A stretch of DNA of 64,000 bases, taken from Lineus longissimus. Taxonomy: Eukaryota > Nemertea > Pilidiophora > Heteronemertea > Lineidae. Shown one piece after another: positions 25,107 to 36,200 of the stretch. A model generated the notes under the pieces. The model did not search any database. It saw only the letters and a list, made by a program, of their open reading frames with translations, and was not told where the DNA came from. The translations under genes and the position numbers were made by a program. The stretch is from positions 25,373,501 through 25,437,500 of the forward strand of contig NC_088308.1 in the NCBI RefSeq assembly GCF_910592395.1. Reading direction: 5' to 3'. The stretch's first letter is position 1. Each line of letters starts with the position of its first letter.

Positions 25107-27480
25107 GGTGAAGAACCTGAAGGAGACAGCATGGTGTCCATCAGAAATAAATTCTTTGCGATTAGGCCTATTGGTATTTTAATGGCAATGCAATCCCCAA
25201 CATGTCTTTACGACCAAGTTACCATATGCCGATAAAAGATATGCAAAATAAACATTTATGCATTTTTTAAAAAGTGAAAATACCAGCTGTGCCAGGTTTT
25301 CTTTTCTTCTGGTACTTAAAAGAGAGTATTTCGCTGGGACTGATATATAAGTATGTATATATGCAACAAGGTGCAAACAGGAATTAAGGACGATGTTATT
25401 CGCTGCTTTAATTGACCTACTAATTTACCGTAACGGTTACCATTCCCATTCCATATCACCTAGTCACAAATAATTACTGTTGTCTCCTGGTTTCTAACAG
25501 CAGAGTTCAATCATAAGCTAATACGCGGATACAGTTCCAAGATTTGGAAAATGGTAAACAATCTTCAAATCCCTTCTCCTTCAATACAAGATATGGAAAG
25601 GACAGACATTGTAACGGACTTCATTATCCTGGCATGTCATATATTGTTACAAGAAAATGGGATGAAGAACCACCTACCTCATTTTCGAATATTCCTACTT
25701 GGGCCTGATCAAGAAACTGCGGTTGAACTGACCAGGTTATCCTTTCCTCCGGCTGCAACTCCTTAATGAACGGCGATCACCTTACCCGAGCGAATCTACC
25801 GGCTGATCGACCATTAACAATCACTTTCCCGATGTTGCTTGTACTTAAACGAACCCGTGGACTCACCAGGCGAAGGGAGCGCTAGCTGTTTTAGAGTCAC
25901 TCTTTGTTTGATTGATGAGACCTCCCACCTCCTGCTGTTGATCGAATGGTGATAGATCCGAATCACCGTCTATCATCTGCGCGAGTGTGGTAGTCGGACA
26001 GCAAAGAAAACAACTTGGCAAAGGTCAGATTTTCAATTTTCTAACAAGTTTGGCCGATCAAACGCACAGCCAATGATGTGCCGTTACTAAATCAGTTGAA
26101 AAGATAACTAATCAATAATTAAAGCGAGAACATAGGCGTACCGACGATTTCCTATTTCTTTCAATCAAAATGATGAACACAAACTGTTGACCAGACGTGC
26201 ATCAGGAGACCCAGCCAAAAACGCATTTTTCGAGTTACACCGCCAACCTCATACCTTGCTTTACGTAGTTGTCCTCAAGTTCAGTAGACTGAACGAGCAC
26301 GTAGTTAAACGTCATAACACTTCCTTAATGGAACTGATTAGCTATCGAGTTCTCGACTCTTGAGTGTCACTTCGATGATATCATGCCAGTTGGCACAAAA
26401 AGGGGAAACAGAGGAATAATTGATGATGTTGCCGCGTGCTTATCTTCCCAATCCGACGTAACGGAGGCGTATAAACACAGCGGTCCTTCAACATCCCGAT
26501 GTTTTTGGAGCCGCCATTATCGGAAGAAGTAGTCAGCTGTACATGTTTCTGTCTGCGTAAACAGCCATTAGGCAGGTTTCGCAACCCTTACGAAGAGCTA
26601 CGAACAACGACGTTTGTAAATGTACTTTATCAACGACATACAAAATTTCCGCAAGGGAAGAACTAATTCTAGGAAAGAAGTAGATTTACGAGTGACTCGC
26701 AAATGAATTACCACATGACTTGATCGGACACGACAGTCCGTGTCATTCGTAGGCCGGGTTGCGAAATCTGCCTTTTAACGAGACCGAAGAAGAATGAAGC
26801 GCTTTTCCGATGCAGGTACATGACTTGAATATATTAAAAAAGACGAGTTCTGAGACGATTTTCTTATATTCTACTGGAAAAGGATGCCACCACCGACTTT
26901 AAGTCAAGGTAAAGGAAAAAGCTTACACCAGTTACTAGTTTGCTGCGTGTAACATCCTCCTAAAACGAGAGAAACTAAACCTGCGTGGGTCGAAACCTTG
27001 ATCTCGTTATCCTGGGCTTGTAATGTTCTTTGTTTTCTTCTATTCGGACAGTGCGATTTACCTCCATCAATCTCCTATTAAACATGACAGACGCCGATAA
27101 CTAAACTCATTATGCTACATGTAGGGCAGGAATCCAAGGCGGGAAAAGATACCGCCTAGAGGAGATACAGCGCTAGAGAGAGGTACATAAACTAACATCG
27201 ACTTGGCCCACACAATCGGTACTAATGACGTATGAGGTCCGTCGAAGTCAAGGCTCTTCGCCGTTCGAATGAAAGTGCTGCCATCTTAAAAGTCACAATA
27301 ACCGGGCGCAACAGCTCCTCGCCGACATTACAGTAAACCATAGTGTCTTCTTCCCTTTCTGTATTCGCAACAGGCAGCGTGCGACTCTGACACAGAGAAG
27401 AAAGCAATCGCCCCCCTCGTCCCCCGGCATGAAGAGCATGGTAAAAAGAAAACAGTTTAGAATTCGTCAATGTCATTTCT
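25107..27480. other. Intergenic, no supported gene
   Basis: I see no exon set with matching splice phases. A TATATAAG-like cluster near 25341-25358 could belong to the promoter of the secreted-protein gene on the minus strand. A minus-strand AAGATGGCAGC (YY1-like) motif near 27290 begins a 20-codon frame and may mark a transcription start. Both are weak. Confidence 0.3.
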
Positions 27481-27497
27481 AAGACGTCTTGTGGCCC

Positions 27498-27503
27498 TTT
27501 ATT
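27498..27503 (-). terminator. Polyadenylation signal of the 27.5-29.3 kb gene
   Basis: On the minus strand this reads AATAAA, 21 bases after the TAA stop at 27525. That is a short 3' UTR, so a downstream signal may also be used. Confidence 0.5.
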
Positions 27504-27524
27504 TGTGTATTTCTTTTGAGTTTG

Positions 27525-29348
27525 TTAATGTCTTTTCTTGGACTTCTTGTTCCCATTTTGCGGATCTGTATCAGTGGATGCGGCTCTCTTCTTCCCAACA
27601 CCTTTGCCAGCCTTTTCTGATGGCGCCTTCCCCTTGACCGCAATGTCGATGTCAAGTTGACCTGCAGTATGGGAAGTCCACAGTGCCAATTCAAGTTTAT
27701 GGGGTGTCCAGTCGAACTCGGAACCTAAAAACAAGACTATAATTGTAATATAGCTATGGTAGTCAAGCACATGAACGGTAATGACAGAAATGAGAATAAG
27801 GTGGTTCCATCTTTGCGCTAAAATCGCAACCATACCTTTGCCTTTGAGATCAGTCATCTGGTTTTCAACTAGTTCTGCATACAGGAGGTAACGCTTCAGA
27901 GTATAGTCTAGAGGTTGGAGCTGAGGGAAAACCAGCATGGACTCGTCTGCCATGAAGGGAGCGTGTTCTGGTGCCCCTGCTGCCAGGATTCCTGCAATAA
28001 TAAACGAGTTCGTTTTTGAGGGAAACATCATTCTGTATGGCATTTGAATATACCGGTACATTCATATTTGCTATACTGTTTTCGTATGCCATGGCATGAA
28101 GGTTGAATTCCCGAGGAGACTTCAATCTACCCTTTCTCCTTTACACTAATACATGACTAAATTATTTTACCTGAGGCTGTTGCAGGTCCAACGGCCTTTA
28201 AGACAGTCAGTGCCGAAATGGCCTTAGAGAGATTCGGTAGAGCTTTGAAGGCTTTTTTACTAGCACTGATTACATCCTCTGGTTTGTTTTCCTGGACCAT
28301 TTCAGTCAAACGAGGCCGGAATTTACCTCTCTGAAAATAAGACTAAGCAGTGACTCAGAGCAATCAATATGGCATGATGAGTGCGATTTTGTTTTCAAGG
28401 TTAAGGTTATTGGTCACCAAGAAGGTTAAATTTCCGCGCTCACAAGTTTAACAATTCCTAAACGCATCAATGCTAATACTCATGGGTTTTAAACGTCATA
28501 TTTATAGGGCAGTCTACATGGAACCAAATCAAATTCTCACCATTAGTTTCCAAACCATAAGTTTGCTAATCTCCTCATGTGTGATATATTTTTCTTCCCG
28601 TCTCTGCATAAGTTTTGGGAGCTCTTCCTGAAACCTAAAAGTACAGATCTTGGTTGTGAAGAACAGCACCGAAAGAAACGCGCATCTTTGTCAACCGACC
28701 GGTGGCACGATCAGCAGACTAGATTTTATACCAACCCGACGTAATTGATACAACAGGGACCATCTCCAACAGAAATTTGGTGCCACCGAAACCTTCAATC
28801 ATGATCAATGGCCAGTCTGACCAGCTGCATTGTAACTGCACGACGGAGCTTCTGACACGGCAATTTATTCAAATCCTAGTGAGGTTACATGTAGCTGTTG
28901 ACAAAAGGAATGTCTGAAAAGCAGCCAGCAGATCGTGTTGAATGGAAAACAGCAGGTTCAAATGTATTAAATTAAACATAATTTAGGGCTTTTCAATCAT
29001 TTAGTCTCACATTGCGGTCACCCCTATATATCAATTGATCTCATTAATCAACCTTGTCTTATTAGAGGATGAGCAAGAATAGCAAGTATCTCCTCATTAC
29101 GTATATAATAATCATTACCCACCGCGGCATTCAGGATTCCGGGTCCCCCTATACTTATGAGGCGACCCCCTGATCATGCCCCATAACCAATTAGTACCAA
29201 ATCCTTACCAACTGTCCAGCTCCAGTAGTGTGTCTCCGCCCTTTGGTCGCCTGGGTGTCTTTGTCAGTGTTTTAGCCTTCTGACGGAGTACGTCATTATA
29301 CTTTTGGTAGCACAATTCAATGAAATCGGGGTCAAAATCGACTGACAT
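27525..29348 (-). CDS. Conserved uncharacterised protein with helix-hairpin-helix-like motif (5 exons, 249 aa)
   Basis: Minus-strand exons: 29348-29209, 28634-28541, 28330-28171, 27991-27836, 27724-27525. All phases join, from an ATG in a GCGATGTC context to TAA. Residues 1-47 include a lysine-rich stretch (KAKTLTKTPRRPKGG). Residues 80-105 contain KFRPRLTEMV. Around residues 118-138 the string LTVLKAVGPATASGILAAGA fits the helix-hairpin-helix pattern of DNA-repair glycosylases and related nucleic-acid binders. The tail (about 200-249) is basic with KKRAAS and KKSKKRH, likely nuclear. I recall similar uncharacterised proteins in fish and other animals (zebrafish zgc:112496), but this is memory, not a search. 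DNA or RNA binding is inference from the motif. No catalytic aspartate of a glycosylase is evident. Confidence 0.85.
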
Positions 29349-30528
29349 CGCGCCAATCTAGTTGGGTATGATAAAGAATACGGAACTAATAGGCAAACTG
29401 CTGAACGAGTAACCGACTGTTTATGCGGCCTTTATATGGGGCATGATGCCCAAACGTTGAATGGGATTTCATTGTCACTGGAGGAACAGGACTGCGGTCT
29501 AATACAATAGGCTTAATAGTATGACCCACGGGGCTGCACTGGTTCCGCACGGTTTGTTCAAATGCGACCCCCATCACCATCACATGCCCGTGCCGCGGCA
29601 GAAAATCCGGGTTCACTGTCGTGTCTAGGGAAATTAACAAGTGGGGAAAAAGATCCAAAATAAGAGTTGATTTCAAATATCAATTAGCACTTAGGCCATC
29701 ATGACCTTCATATAGAAACTCACTCTTTCTTCTGTCAAGAAGAAGTCAATGCGGATGTGTCCGTTTAAATAAAGTGTCTTGGGGGAAATCCCAGGTTAAG
29801 ATTGCGGTTGAAACGGGACCGAAAACTAGAGGTATGGTGTGTTGACGAACCGGACTTCCTGGACTCAGAGCCAATGTTTTCTTTTGTGAATTGCCTCATA
29901 ACACGGAAATTTCTTGAGAAATATTACGATTACTGAGACGACGTATATACTTGACATAAAAAGCTTACATAGGATCCTATGATTCTTTAAGCGTTCGACA
30001 TTTCCAATTGCAACATCGGTTAAAACGCACTTCCAATTGACTGATTCTGTGACCTATCACCAGTTTGTTTTGTTTTGTAAGTTAAAGAATGGATATAAAT
30101 CAACCCCCGAAGACAATGCTGAATTACACGGTGAGTTGAATTATCGATCTGATATCGCTCAAGTCCATCAGTAGTGATATGAAATTAAAATCGCTAAGCA
30201 CATGTTGAAGTGTGCAATGCCCCCTAAAATGTCGTGTAAGTTTCTATTACTCTTCTGTGAGGAATCTTCCAATTACGACACAAGTCATATATACGGGTGC
30301 ATGCTCCCTTTAATATATCCCCACCGTAATGTGGCTCCTCTATCAAACGTCTACAGAACCACAATGGAACCGAACATTGCTTGTACATCTTCTCCTCCGT
30401 TCCGTGGCAAAGTGGCCCGGTGACTGAATTGCTTTGTTTCTGCATGGGACACCCTGTCGGCAGCCTTTCACAATAAGTGCCATAGGCCTAATGGAGTTTA
30501 CATATACCTGGAGCGTTGAATACCAACC
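29349..30528. other. Intergenic between the helix-hairpin-helix gene and tRNA-Met
   Basis: This is the presumed 5' flank of the minus-strand gene. No TATA box at the expected spacing and no coding exon with good splice sites were found. The longest frame here (29386-29676, minus) has no recognisable domain. Confidence 0.3.
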
Positions 30529-30601
30529 GCCTCGTTAGCGCAGTAGGCAGCGCGTCAGTCTCATAATCTGAAGGTCGTGAGTTCGATCCTCACACGGGGC
30601 A
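30529..30601 (+). tRNA. tRNA-Met: Elongator tRNA-Met (CAT)
   Basis: This is a 73-nt cloverleaf. The acceptor stem GCCTCGT pairs with ACGGGGC (one T-G wobble) and the discriminator base is A. The anticodon stem-loop 555-571 (last two or three digits of position) carries CAT at 30562-30564. The internal B box GTTCGATCC is present. The sequence closely matches the elongator Met tRNA of vertebrates as I recall it, not the initiator. It is intronless and lacks an encoded CCA, as expected for a nuclear gene. Confidence 0.96.
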
Positions 30602-30627
30602 TCCGGCTATGCCTTGCGGCGGTTCGC

Positions 30628-30632
30628 TTTTT
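30628..30632 (+). terminator. RNA polymerase III terminator
   Basis: A TTTTT run lies 27 bases past the tRNA, within the usual distance for a Pol III stop. Confidence 0.7.
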
Positions 30633-31560
30633 GCACGACCAAATGCAATTCTCTTTCTTATTACCAAAACTTCATGATATTATTTTTTTAATCCTACAAG
30701 TTCCAAACTGAGCCACCAAACATAACTTTTTGCAAGCCTATGGTGTGGCCCGAATCTAAAATACCTTCAATCGATTCAATTTCTGCAACCAACGCCACTT
30801 CAGCATTCTCACTACAGCCTTTGCTTCCTTTTTCAAGTCAGTGGAGTGTTTTACCACTTATAATTAAACTTAAGGATGTTACCTTTAAGGAGGGATGAAC
30901 ACCATGCAGTGGCGACTCCATCACTCGTCCCGGTATCAAATGCGACACGTGGTTGCGGGTGTCGCTGGTCGTGGCTTCCGCGGTCCTGCTAGAGAAATCG
31001 TCTATGCGGACGGGCTGAATGATGTGACGTAAATGCTGATGGTTGCATTATATTTTATCCGGATAGAGGCTCTACGGCTGCTTAAAGTCCTAGGGGGTTC
31101 TCTCTCAAGTTTTGAATGTCAACTCCGTTAATTGACATGATTATATCAATCACTCTGCCAATTAGCGAGTGCTGGTCATTCGATATTTGACATTTCAGAA
31201 ATCTCATTCATATTTTGCAATCCCTGATATAAACTGGGTCAGATTTTCATCGCCCAACCACCGTTTACTTGTATTTTGACGTGTACTAACTAGACTTTGT
31301 CAACACTTTACCTGGCTCTTAATGCCATTTTTAAGTCGGATTCATATTCTGGTGCTTACAACTGGTATGTACATGTAATCCCTACTTACATCATTTGCAG
31401 ACTGTTTATTCTAGTTATAATGTTATTTTGGTGTCTTCATGAAAATACTAGTAGATAACAAATGCATGCCCAAAACAGCCCCGAGGAAACAATGAACTTG
31501 GAGAGGCTGTTTACGTAGATGACTTTCCATGATCACGTACATGTACCATGTTTTAGTCCA
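30633..31560. other. Intergenic, nothing recognised
   Basis: I find no supported exon, RNA gene or clear repeat in this stretch. Confidence 0.3.
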
Positions 31561-31562
31561 AT

Positions 31563-31736
31563 CTATAAATAGCATGTCATCCGCTGAGAGATAAGAACCA
31601 CGTCACAGAATCACTCTGACGGAAACAACGCCGAGATATAAAAAGGGACAGGCCAAGTTTCTTAGGCAGTACTCGATAACGGAATCGCCAAGACGTGACG
31701 TCACGGTGACATCACGTTGTCCCACCTGTTACCATG
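31563..31736 (+). promoter_or_regulatory. TATA-plus-CRE core promoter candidate
   Basis: TATAAAAAGG lies at 31637-31646. A GCAGT initiator-like sequence with its A at 31668 is 31 bases downstream, the canonical spacing. A perfect cAMP response element TGACGTCA is at 31696-31703, followed by a related TGACATCACG. A second TATA-like CTATAAATAG is at 31563-31572. The first ATG downstream (31734) opens only 13 codons, possibly ending at a GTAAAT donor. The gene served is not visible. Confidence 0.45.
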
Positions 31737-32227
31737 ACATCTCCACCCACCACCCCAGTAAATTGTGTCGCATAACCTAGCATTTTACGCTCGAAGCCTT
31801 AGCAACAGCTATATTAATACACTCCCCCGCAATCTGTGTTTTCATTTCGTCCCAGTTTACCTTGGAGCTGAGAGAAAGGGACGATGTCACGACAGCTATT
31901 GACCAAATCAGATTTGAAGACGCACGTGGGAGCTAGTCCCCAGTGCGCCAAATCTGAGCACATATTGACCGACTAGAGATGCGGGGATGTAAATACCGGC
32001 ATCTGATCGTAACCGAAATGTCAAGTGTCAGTGTGGCTCATCATTGAAAAAAAGAAATTAGATCAAATAATGGCAATGAAATTATAGTAATTGTTTTGAC
32101 ATTTCCACTGGTTCGTGTTGCCTCTATATGTTGCCCCATGAGAGTTGGCCAGAACGTCCCGGATGATGATTTTATGAACGGGACTGCTGAGCAGCCGGCC
32201 ATTAACTCTCCGTATCCCATGTCATCA

Positions 32228-32526
32228 TAACGCCCGCCTCTGATTGGCTAATGGTTGGTGAATGACACCAAGACGAGGCAAATGCGTGTAGTGAGTGCTG
32301 CGTTTCAATGTCAACAGACCGGCTGAACGTTTATTGGATGAAAATCATTCATTGAGCAAAGCAGTGTCAGTAGCAACAGGCGACAGAGCAGGTTGTGCGC
32401 TGAGTCAGTCTCTTTCACCATTGGAAGTATCGGTAGGGAAAAATTCTGTGGTGTTGTTATTTCACAGGAGGGATTTATAGAAACATTCTATCAGAAACTC
32501 ACGGATCCGGTCAGCCGGCTCACTAG
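32228..32526 (+). promoter_or_regulatory. Promoter and possible non-coding first exon
   Basis: A GATTGGCTAAT inverted CCAAT box lies at about 32242-32252 in CpG-containing sequence. About 275 bases later a good donor occurs at 32527 (CTAG then GTAAGC). This is consistent with a 5' UTR exon of a plus-strand gene whose coding exons are distant. No TATA box is present at suitable spacing. No downstream partner exon could be identified. Confidence 0.3.
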
Positions 32527-32709
32527 GTAAGCAGACGATGTTTTCATTCATCAATTCAGTGTTGTCAAACTGTGATGGTTCCAGCTCGTGTCAATACTGA
32601 TGTTCCTGCACCAGTGCACCTCATGGTTATTCATAAGACTATCCGGTTGGAAATTCGTGAGACGCTGGAATTCAGAATGAGACGCTTGAATTCAGATTGA
32701 GACAACGCA

Positions 32710-33205
32710 TCCTCCACTTATACTGCTTACTGCCATCGCGCATTATGTGTTTCTTTGATTAATTATTGAATGCCATCAACCTTAACCAGTTTTCCTTCAT
32801 ATTGCTTCCTGCCATGATCAGCCATAACACATAACAAGTTCCAGGATCTACAGTTGTTTACTGCCGTCAACCGTAACGCGTTTACTTTCACTAATTGTTT
32901 ACTGCCGTCAACCGTAACGCGTTTACTTTCACTAATTGTTTACTGCCGTCAACCGTAGCGCGTTTACTTTCACTATTTATTTTCTGCCATCAACCATAAC
33001 GTGTTTACTTTACTATTGTTTACTGCCATCAACCGTAACGTGTTTACTTTACTATTGTTTACTGCCATTAACCATAACGTGTTTACTATTTACTGCCATT
33101 AACCGTATTGCGTTGACTTGTCAACCATACAGCCGTTACATGTTTTCTTTCACCAATAACTACCATCTACCATAGCGCGTTCACTTGCCCTAGTTGTTTT
33201 CTGCA
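32710..33205. repeat. Minisatellite with 39-41 bp unit
   Basis: Three nearly identical 41-bp units lie at 32856-32896, 32897-32937 and 32938-32978, each with the core TTACTGCCGTCAACCGTA. Shorter variant units of about 39 bp with TTACTGCCATCAACC and TTACTGCCATTAACC run to about 33107. Degenerate copies extend on both sides (from about 32710 and to about 33205). The order, most uniform copies first and decayed copies at the edges, is typical of a tandem array that has expanded locally. Confidence 0.92.
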
Positions 33206-36200
33206 TCCATGGAATATTTTTATCAAGTTCCTTATAATTGACCCAGACTCTCTAATTAGTAATTGACTTGGATGTCCGTCGACCCTCCACAAAATAAGCT
33301 GTCATCTTACGTCTCGGTCTCCAGAGTAACATCCTTGGATGATAGGACATAAATGAACTAACCACTAATTTGTGTGTCGTTCTATAAACGATAAAAAACA
33401 ACGCCGGTATTATCAATGATAACGCGGTGGTAATAAACGACCATCAACTGTTTTTTCTCATGTAACAATTTGTCTGGGCCATACATCATTCATGTACAAT
33501 GAATAAGCCTGAATGTATTAAACGACTATTATCAAATGTCCCTTCTCCAAGGCAAATGATCAAATTTTTTACCTGTATTTTTTGTTATAGCACATGTACA
33601 TTTATACATGTATAGCCTGTAGTTTGATAAGTATCAGAGGCTTATCTTATGATAATATCTATATCTTTGCATTAAATTTGAATGGAAGTTGTCACAACCA
33701 GTATTCATTGTGTGTAGGTTGTACTTAAGTGGATACAACAGGTGGGAGCAAGCTGGGCTTGACCCATGGCCCGCTCCTATTTGCGATAAAAGGAAATTAC
33801 CTGCTTATTTTCTTAAAATACCTTTGAATAAATTAGAAAACAATATTTTCCTCTCCTTCTCTTCTTGTTCCTGCAATTCGCTTGAAAACAAGTGTAATCG
33901 ATTATGAGTGAGCTAATAAACATGATTGGCTCATATTGCTCTTGGGATATCTGATCGTTATTAGATCTATTGTATCACTAATCAGATCAATCACAGATCC
34001 GATCCATCGGCAAATCACTTGGTCTGATCGCCGAGTGAACAGCATCGATCACTGATTTGGAAATTGTGTATGAGGGTTGATGCTGGACTGTTTTGGGAAG
34101 CAAGCAGTGAATAGTCATGGTTTTCGGAAACATGAAATGAAAGGTTGTCTTAACAGCTTTTTCTCTGGCACGGTACTATGGGTGTCTTGACAAGGTGTGT
34201 GGGTAACTTTTACAGAGTTTGGGGCGAAGTAAAATACAGCAAATAGTTGATAATTGCGATCGCTTCTAGTCTTCATCAGGGCACATTTAGCGACAACCTC
34301 ACTTGAGAAAAGAGCGGATGTGGAAACTGTGACGTTGCTGAATGAAGTCACGAATCTTGAGAGAAAATATCCAAAGCTGTTCTTCGGAAAGATCCAACAA
34401 TTGCTTTTTTTCCATTGTAACAAAAATCTACATGCATGGTTCATTTATAAATGGTTTCTTTGCTGGTTTATTGCAATCTACAATGACACCGCAAAACATT
34501 ATGGTATCGATTTCTGCATTTGCATGAGAACGGGGGTTTGTAGCTTAACCTGACAATATGAAGCAGCAAGTGCTGGCATCTCTGCTTGCACCTGGCGCAG
34601 GCCTCATCTCAACTGCTTATTATAGAAACTCAAGGGGAACATGAAAGAGCGAAGTATGTAAATCGATAAAATATCCATACATTCATGTCACCATGCACAT
34701 GTGAGTTGGCTCAACTTTTCTTATTTACATATCAAGTGGTTAAAGGGCTGTGATGACAGTGAATGCTAAACATTTGCTGAAAGTTGAAAATTGGAAGTTT
34801 TTTCGACATTCTTGGGTCCTTTGACAATCCAAACTTTAAAGAAATCCGATCAGTAACTCGTGCTCCAGAGCCCAAAAAGATGCGGATATAAAATTTACGA
34901 ATGTACCATATATTAATTGAATTAAAGCCACCTGGATCGTTGCTTAATATAGCAACTGGATATTGGCTTGTAACTGTTATTACCTGCTTATTTATTATTC
35001 AGCACTTCACACGTAAGATTTATTAATTCCTCCCCCATTGAGCAAACGAAAATTACTTTGTTATAGCTGGCTGAATTTAGCATGCTGCATTTGGTATCAC
35101 TTCATTCAATATATAGGTTGGTTACTCTAAGATGCCATTTTGTGAGAGAACCGTTTAACTTCCACGGATGCCAACTTCTTAAATCCTTTCTAAGATGTCA
35201 CAAGATGACTCTGCAAGTCATAAACCAGCTGTAATCTCTTATAAAAAAGGATTTTAAAGTATGTCAGTTGCCAACCTTCGACAACCCGATCCGTGCAACG
35301 GTTTTATATTTGGTATCAGTCTGTAATATCGAATTGGATTCAGCATATTTTCGTATGATTATACATTTAGCCACACCTGTTTACACAAACAGAGCTATCA
35401 GTCATGTATATAAATGACACTATTTTCAAAGTCCAGACAACATTTGAATACTGTATGTAAATTATGACATTATCATTGATGAGAGTTAACTTTCTGCCAA
35501 GAGCGATTTATGACGTTGCTGCAAAACAACCTGTTGAACGTGAACATGTTGAATGCTGCCGTTTCGCTGGTTTCAGTGATGATGATTGTCCACGGTGATT
35601 TGTTTAAAGTTTGTCTGACAACCAAAAGAATGCAATCCCGTTATATGCAGGAAAAAGAGATACATTTATGCTGCGAAAGTTCCGACAGTTGTCAAAACAA
35701 CGCACAACAAATATCGTAATAGGAAATAGCGAGGATTTTATCCTGCTCCCAGAAACAGTAAGTTAGCATGTGACTACAAACTTAAAGCCATACGAGATTG
35801 TGGGTTAATTTCTGTTTGATGCCAATCACATGGTTAATAACTCGCCCCTTCACCAAGGCGTTATTTGGTCAACCTCTCACATCAGTTGACTTAGGTTTAT
35901 CTCCATGGGAATGTAGCAGGCTGGTTCGACCACGGTCGTATCGATCTATTGGTTTAGCCCTGTTATCTTAGAGCCAGACCTAAACTGAACGCATAGTGCC
36001 ATTGGGGCACTTCTATGAGAAATACCAAATGCCTTCTCGAGACGATCCAAGGGTTTTTCGATGGCACTATTGGGTATTTCAATAGTAGCAGGTCATTCAA
36101 CTACCGTCGACATGCAGACTGATATACATGTACCCATATTACTAATATTGATTAGACTGTGCTAGGCAAATTTTTTCTACATCAGGAGTTCTCTTCCCTT

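Noticed and set aside
27222-27476. Minus-strand frame containing AAGATGGCAGC
   Set aside because: The reading from that ATG is only 20 codons and has no donor; it may be a YY1-type promoter motif but not a supported gene.
35464-35719. Two overlapping short frames with CC...C patterns after a TATATAAAT
   Set aside because: The cysteine spacing does not fit insulin-like or other peptide families I know, and two competing frames cannot both be right.
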